From: Rhinopomastus cyanomelas
Taxonomy: Eukaryota > Chordata > Aves > Bucerotiformes > Rhinopomastidae
Direction: 5' to 3'
DNA length: 64,000 bases
Assembly (NCBI GenBank): GCA_013400115.1
Contig: VXBP01001832.1
Span: 62,001-126,000, forward strand
Each line of letters begins with the position of its first letter. Position 1 is the first letter of the stretch. Of the stretch, positions 59,196 to 64,000 are shown piece after piece. The notes under the pieces are model-generated. The model searched no databases. It was given only the letters and a program-made list of their open reading frames with translations, and was not told the DNA's origin. The position numbers and the translations under genes were made by a program.

Positions 59196-60960
59196 TCATA
59201 GAATCACAGAATCATCATGGCTGGAAAGGACCTACAGGATCATCAAGTCCAGCTCTCATCCCAGCATCTCTCAAACCGCTAGACCATGGCATCAAGCTTT
59301 AGCTACTCATTTTTTTAAACACCTCCAGGAACAATGATTCCACCGCCTACCTGGGCAGCCTGGTTCAGTGCCCAACAAACTTCTTCCTAAGATCCAATCC
59401 AAACCTCCCCTGCTGCAACTTGAGGCCATTTCCTCTCATTCTGTGGTAATCTGGGAGAAGAGACCAGCACCAGCCTCACTACAACCTCCATTCAGGTAGT
59501 TGCACAGAGCAATAAGGTCTCCTCTCAGCCTCCTCTTCTCTAGACTAAATAACCCTAGTTCCCGCAGCCTCTCTTCATAGGGCTTGTTTTCTGGCCCTCT
59601 TCCCCAGCTTTGTTGCCCTTCTCTGGACCTGCTCTAGCACCTCAGTGTCCTTCTGATACTGTAGCACCCAAAACTGGACCCAGTACTCAAGGTGCGGACT
59701 CATGAGTGCAGAGTCCAGGGGCATCATCACGTCCCTGCTCCTGCTGGTTACACTGTTTCTGATCCAGGCCAGTATGCTGTTGGCCTTCTTGGCCACTAGA
59801 GTACCCTACTGACTTGTATCCAGCTGGCTGTGCACCAGCACCCCCAGGTCCTTTTCTGCAGGGCAGTTCTCCAGTCACTCATCCCCAAGCCTGTAGCATT
59901 GCCTGGGGTTGTTGTGACTGAAATGCAGGACCTGGCACTTGGCCTTGTTGTATCCTATACAGCTGGCCTTCACCCATCAATCCAACCTGTCCAGGTCCCT
60001 CTGTAGACCCTCCCTGCCCTCGAGCAAATCAACATTCTTGCACCATTTGGTGTTATCTACAAACTTACTGAGGGTGGTCTCAATCCCCCCATCCAGGCTA
60101 TCAATAAAGATACTAAACAAGATTGGCCCCAAAACTGAGCCCTGAGGGGTACCACTGGTGACCAGCTGCCAACTAGATTTCATCCTATTAATCACAACTC
60201 TGGATGCAGCCATCCAGCCAGTTTTTTATCCAGTGAAGGGTACATTCGCCTATGCCAAAATTCACCAGCTTCTCCAGGAGAATGCTGTGGGAGACTGTGT
60301 CAAAGGCCTGACCAAAGCCCAGGCAGAAAACATCCACAGCCTTCCCCCATCCTGAAGACTGGTCACCTGGTCATAGAAAGAGGTCAGGTTGGTTAAGCAA
60401 GACCTTCCTTTCATAAACCCATGCTGGCTGCCCTGCCCTTGCTGTGAGAGCTCACTCTCACAGATGATCTGTCCATGATCCTTCCTGGTATCAAGATCAG
60501 GCTGACAGGCTTGTAGTTCTCCAGTTACTCCTTCCAGCCCTTCTTGTTGATGGGCATCACAGTAGCCATCTTTCAGTAATCTGGTACCTCCTCTGTTGAC
60601 CAGGATTGTTGAAAAATGATGAGAGACTTGCTGAGCTCTCCCACCAGCTCCCTGAGTACTCTTGGGTGAAAGCCATCTGGTCCATTCATTTATCAGTGTC
60701 TGGGTGCAGAAGCAGATCAGTAATGACTTCCTCCTGGATTAGGGTGGGGAGGATGTTCTGCTCTCCATCCTTATCTTCCAGCTCAAGAAGCTGAACACTC
60801 TGGGGGCACCTGGTCTGTCCATTGAAGATGGAAGCAAAGGCGGCATTAGGTGTCTCAGCCTTTTCCTCATCCTTGGTTGCAGTGTTCCCCCACTCTGCAT
60901 CTAGCAATGGATGAAGGTTCTACCTGGTTCTTTTATTGTTGATGTATTTACAGAAACTGC
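59196..60960 (-). mobile_element. CR1 LINE, long copy of ORF2, about 1.77 kb, inactive
   Basis: The 3' terminus ATCATAGAATCACAGAATCA starts at 59197. Reading the minus strand from the right end: EWGNTATKDEEKAETPNAAF at about 60845-60900, the region before RT, the RT start near 60430-60560, SGTPQGSVLGPILFSIFIDS and KFVDNTK (FADD replaced by FVDN) at about 60050-60160, then the C-terminal part (SALMSPHLEYWVQFW). Frameshifts throughout. Its 3' end abuts the 5' break of the CR1 at 58570-59190. Confidence 0.88.
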
Positions 60961-60965
60961 GAAGA

Positions 60966-62845
60966 ACAAAGCAATTTTAGAGCAAATCAACAAGCAAGCT
61001 GAGACCTCTTCATATGCCTGCCTGCACAATGCTGAACAGGGCTGCAAATATCAAGACTCTTCAAAGAATTTCAGGGTGGGTGGTAGGCTGTGACATCCGA
61101 GCTCCACGTTTATCATGCCCTGAGAAGTCCTCGCTCATTTGAGGATTAAACTATAACTACTTCCCTGACACAGAACTGATGCCAAGATTCCAGTCTGGTC
61201 GAGCCACTCTCTACACTTCGTTATGAAGTTTGAGAGAGTTTTAACATCTTGGTGCTGTCAGAAACATGGTTTTTAAATCATGGTGTGATTGGAGAGTAGT
61301 TGGCTCCTGGACACTGGTAACAGGGCTGGAGACTTTAATCTCAAGGTCAAATCCAGCTGTGGTATTAGTGACAAAATAATGAACTTCTGACTGATGGTTT
61401 GGGGCTTGCATGCCAAAAGACATCTGGAGTCCAACACCAGGACTGGGACTTTTGAGGCTTGGGTTCAGTTCCTGAGCTTTGCCAGAGCTGCTCAGAGACA
61501 CTCAGCAAGACAAAACCTTCATGCCTTAGGTCTCCCTGTGAAAAAACACTGACAGTCTACCTACGTCATGGTGTTGTCAAGTCTGCCAACTCCTCAAAAC
61601 TAGTAGGTGCAGAAGCCCAGAGAAATAGGTGGGACTAGCTGGCTTTGTCTAGCCTGTATTAGACAAGTGCCTGGCTCATAGCTGTTGGTATTAGCAGTAA
61701 CTCTTGTGCTTTTTGGCCACTCAGAAGGTGAGGACCATTCCCAGTGCTGGCAGCCCCATGCTCAGGAGGAAGCTTGTGTGTCCCTCCGCTCCAATGACTG
61801 CAGGAAAAGCTGATTTCTGTGTCTAGCAGCTGGCACAAATAAACAGTAACAGCTTAACAAGCCGTTACTTCCTTCTAAGACACACATGGGCAGCCTCTCC
61901 TGGCCAGCCTCAGTCACTGCTCCACGGAGTAACTACCAATGTTTCTGTGGTGCCATCCTGCCTGTATGTACATCTGTGTCTGCTACCCCCCAGAGAGGGG
62001 TTTCCGATTGAGATTCACACAATTTCTAGCTCTACTTTGGCCTTATGCCCAGCTGAGGACACCCAGGGCCACGCTCTGTCTCCTGGCAGCTCTCAGCACT
62101 GCAGGACGAGGCTTTTCCCATGAAGACGTGGCTGCTCCAGGTTTGTGTCTGCCCAGCCTAGAGGGAGAAGCATAAAGCTGCAGGCTGCAGTGCAGTCATC
62201 CCGAAGCTTCAGCCACTCCTTGTGTCTGCCCAATTGCTTTGGCTGTTAAATAAGGGTAGGAATTTCAAGGAGAACTTGTAGAGTGTGACTTCTGTGTTTG
62301 CTTTTAGCTTCATGAATAGCAGCAGAGAACTTGTCTGGCTCTGTGTTGGGAAAGCTCTGTTTTGCCAGCTTGGGAAGCTGATGTTTTAAAAGAAAGGCTG
62401 ATTCATTTTTTTTTTTTGTGGTGACTTGAATCACTGGTTACTTGCGTGGGTCTGCTTGTGTCTGCAAGTAGCTCTGGTTTCAGCTGGGGCATAGTGATAC
62501 TTACGCTTTAATTTGAACCCCGTGGATGCCACACATGGAGCTAACAAATGTCCTGTAGAACTTCAGCTGTGCTGAGGAAGAGTGTAACCCCATTTCAGAT
62601 GGGAAAGCTGAGGTACAGGTCTGTTAACTGGAAGAAAGCCTCCATAGAGATCACTGATGATGTGTTGTGTTGTAACTATCCATGATGATGTGTCAGTACA
62701 CCACAGGTCTGAATGGTTAGAGTGGTAGAAGACAAGGCAACCTTGAGAGAGTAATGGTTTGGAAACTGTTAGTACTGAGTGAGGAAAGGCTAATGCCAGC
62801 TTCTGTCCAAGTGAGAGTGTCCCCTCACTCTCCCCAAGAGTGAGG
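60966..62845. other. Intron 2 segment, no recognised feature
   Basis: No repeat or exon recognised; a T-run at about 62407-62418. Confidence 0.5.
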
Positions 62846-62849
62846 GGAA

Positions 62850-63138
62850 CTGAAGGGAGCTGGAAGAAGGGGACATTTTACACAGACTTATATTAATAGG
62901 ACATGGGGCTTTAAACTGAAAGAGGCAAGGTGTAAATTAAATGTAAGAAGCAAATTCTTCACTATGATGGTGGTGAGACACTGGTACAGGTTGCTCAAGG
63001 AAGCTGGATGTGTTCAAAGACAGGTTGGATGGTCCTTGTGGGCTGGTCTAGTGTGAGGCATCCATGCCCATGGGAGGGGTCTAGCAACTGGATGAATTTG
63101 AAGGTCCCTCCCAAACCAGTTTGTGATTCTATGAAACG
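62850..63138 (+). mobile_element. CR1 3' end, diverged
   Basis: Sense orientation: ATTCTTCACTATGATGGTGG at 62954-62973, then CATGGGAGGGGTCTAGCAAC, with the terminus GTTTGTGATTCTATGAAAC at 63119-63137. Old copy 0.3 kb before exon 3. Confidence 0.8.
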
Positions 63139-63441
63139 AGACATCATCTCTGCTATTTGCAAAGACATAGTGGTGATGAGACCTCCACAAACTCTATGGT
63201 ATTATTTGAGGAAGAGGTGTGGGGAACAGCCAGAGGAGTACAAAGGTTTAAGGAGAAAAGTAAGGGTTATTGAATCAGATCCATGCCATGGTAAAACCCT
63301 TGCTCTGTTATTTTGTGTCTTGTTTTCCTGCAGCTGGGGTGGCTGAGTGCTCTGGCGATGTACTTGGGCAGGAGAGTGTGCTACAAAATTAGCAGCAACA
63401 CCACCCTCAAGTGCAATCTACTGACTTTTTATTGGTGTCAG

Positions 63442-63545
63442 TTACAGGACTCTCATCAGGCCCACGTACAAAATGTCCTACCGAACTGTGACCACGCTGG
63501 AGTGGAGGTGCTGTCCTGGCTACACAGGAAGCAACTGTGAGGAAG
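63442..63545 (+). CDS. COL26A1: COL26A1 exon 3, second half of the EMI domain
   Basis: The acceptor GTGTCAG ends at 63441. The first T completes Ser92; residues 93-126 read YRTLIRPTYKMSYRTVTTLE and WRCCPGYTGSNCEE. Cysteines 115, 116 and 124 complete the seven-cysteine EMI domain, and WRCCPG is its hallmark. The donor is GTAAGT at 63546 in phase 1; the leftover G would start the next codon (Glu in the human protein). The collagen exons lie beyond the window. Confidence 0.95.
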
Positions 63546-64000
63546 GTAAGTTACCCAGCTCTGTCATTACAAAGCAGCAAGTGGATGTGTGGTTGGACTG
63601 ACTAGGTTGAGCTGGATTTTGGTCCTTAATGTGCTTTATGCCTTTCAAGCACAGCAACAAATACCTTATTCTCTTTACTCTCCATTAGTATCTGAATGTT
63701 GACATGCAAGCTCCATGGGGTGGTTGGGGAAAGAAGAGCATGCTGAATACCTGCAAACACCTGAACAAGTAGGGGCAAGAAATGATCAGGGATGATGTGT
63801 TTGTAGATAGACTCCTGATTTGCTGTCCCTGTTGCACAGTGCTTCAGAAAGTGTGCAGTCTCCATGTCAGTGTGTTTCTACTGCACATCCAACTGTCAGC
63901 AGCATCAGTTGCTACAGCTAGTCCTTGGATGGTTGACTCTAAAAGTTTTATGCCTGTAAGACCTGGACACAAATAACCTCTCTGTTCCCAGAGTGTCTTG
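63546..64000. other. COL26A1: COL26A1 intron 3, first part
   Basis: Starts with the consensus donor GTAAGT; no repeat or further exon recognised before the window ends. Confidence 0.7.

Larger units (their letters stand above)
52256..63441 (+). other. COL26A1: COL26A1 intron 2 (about 11.2 kb)
   Basis: The donor is at 52256 and the acceptor TTGGTGTCAG ends at 63441. The join gives Ser92 (AG|T). The intron contains several CR1 fragments; no alternative exon was recognised. Confidence 0.9.

Noticed and set aside
1..64000. tRNA, rRNA, CRISPR or bacterial-type systems
   Set aside because: None seen; vertebrate nuclear sequence with LINEs and split genes.

Overview
This is a window of bird nuclear DNA, contig-level quality. 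Three things point to a bird: a very heavy load of CR1 (chicken repeat 1) LINEs with the typical 3' ends, very short introns in one gene, and the neighbouring gene pair IFT22 and COL26A1. The density of similar-looking CR1 copies would suit a CR1-rich lineage such as woodpeckers and relatives, but that is inference; the species cannot be read from the sequence.

Two protein-coding genes are supported, arranged head to head, and both run off the window. IFT22 (RABL5) lies on the minus strand at 1-3162. Its exons 1-3 and the first 15 full codons of exon 4 are present, encoding residues 1-83 of this intraflagellar-transport GTPase-like protein, with a CpG-rich promoter at about 2980-3420. About 12.3 kb of intergenic DNA follows, holding three CR1 fragments. 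COL26A1 (EMID2) is on the plus strand. Exon 1 (start codon 15734, signal peptide) sits in a CpG-rich promoter region. A first intron of about 36.2 kb leads to exon 2 (52133-52255), and a second intron of about 11.2 kb leads to exon 3 (63442-63545). Exons 2 and 3 together encode the seven-cysteine EMI domain. The collagen part of the protein lies beyond the right edge. Exon phases and residues join cleanly in both genes.

Nearly everything else recognisable is retroelement debris. I count about 28 CR1 segments in both orientations. They include a nested insertion with a target-site duplication (about 760-978), an element that keeps a GC-rich 5' end and an ORF1 esterase region but lacks most of ORF2 (about 38920-40226), and a pile-up at 41.6-46.6 kb. 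There is also an endogenous retrovirus pol scrap at 46575-46905 and a possible LTR-like stretch at 50406-51640. All ORF2 reverse-transcriptase copies are broken.

The assembly has visible flaws: single-N joins at 34013, 35679 and 43096, a 391-base N gap at 49559-49949, and a near-identical 1,665-bp block present twice (31995-33659 and 34014-35678) that is bounded by the N joins and is best explained as redundant contig sequence. No RNA gene, CRISPR array or new multi-gene system was found. The main points of interest are the clean exon maps of two under-annotated genes, the assembly duplication, the CR1 structures inside COL26A1 intron 1, and two perfect inverted repeats.
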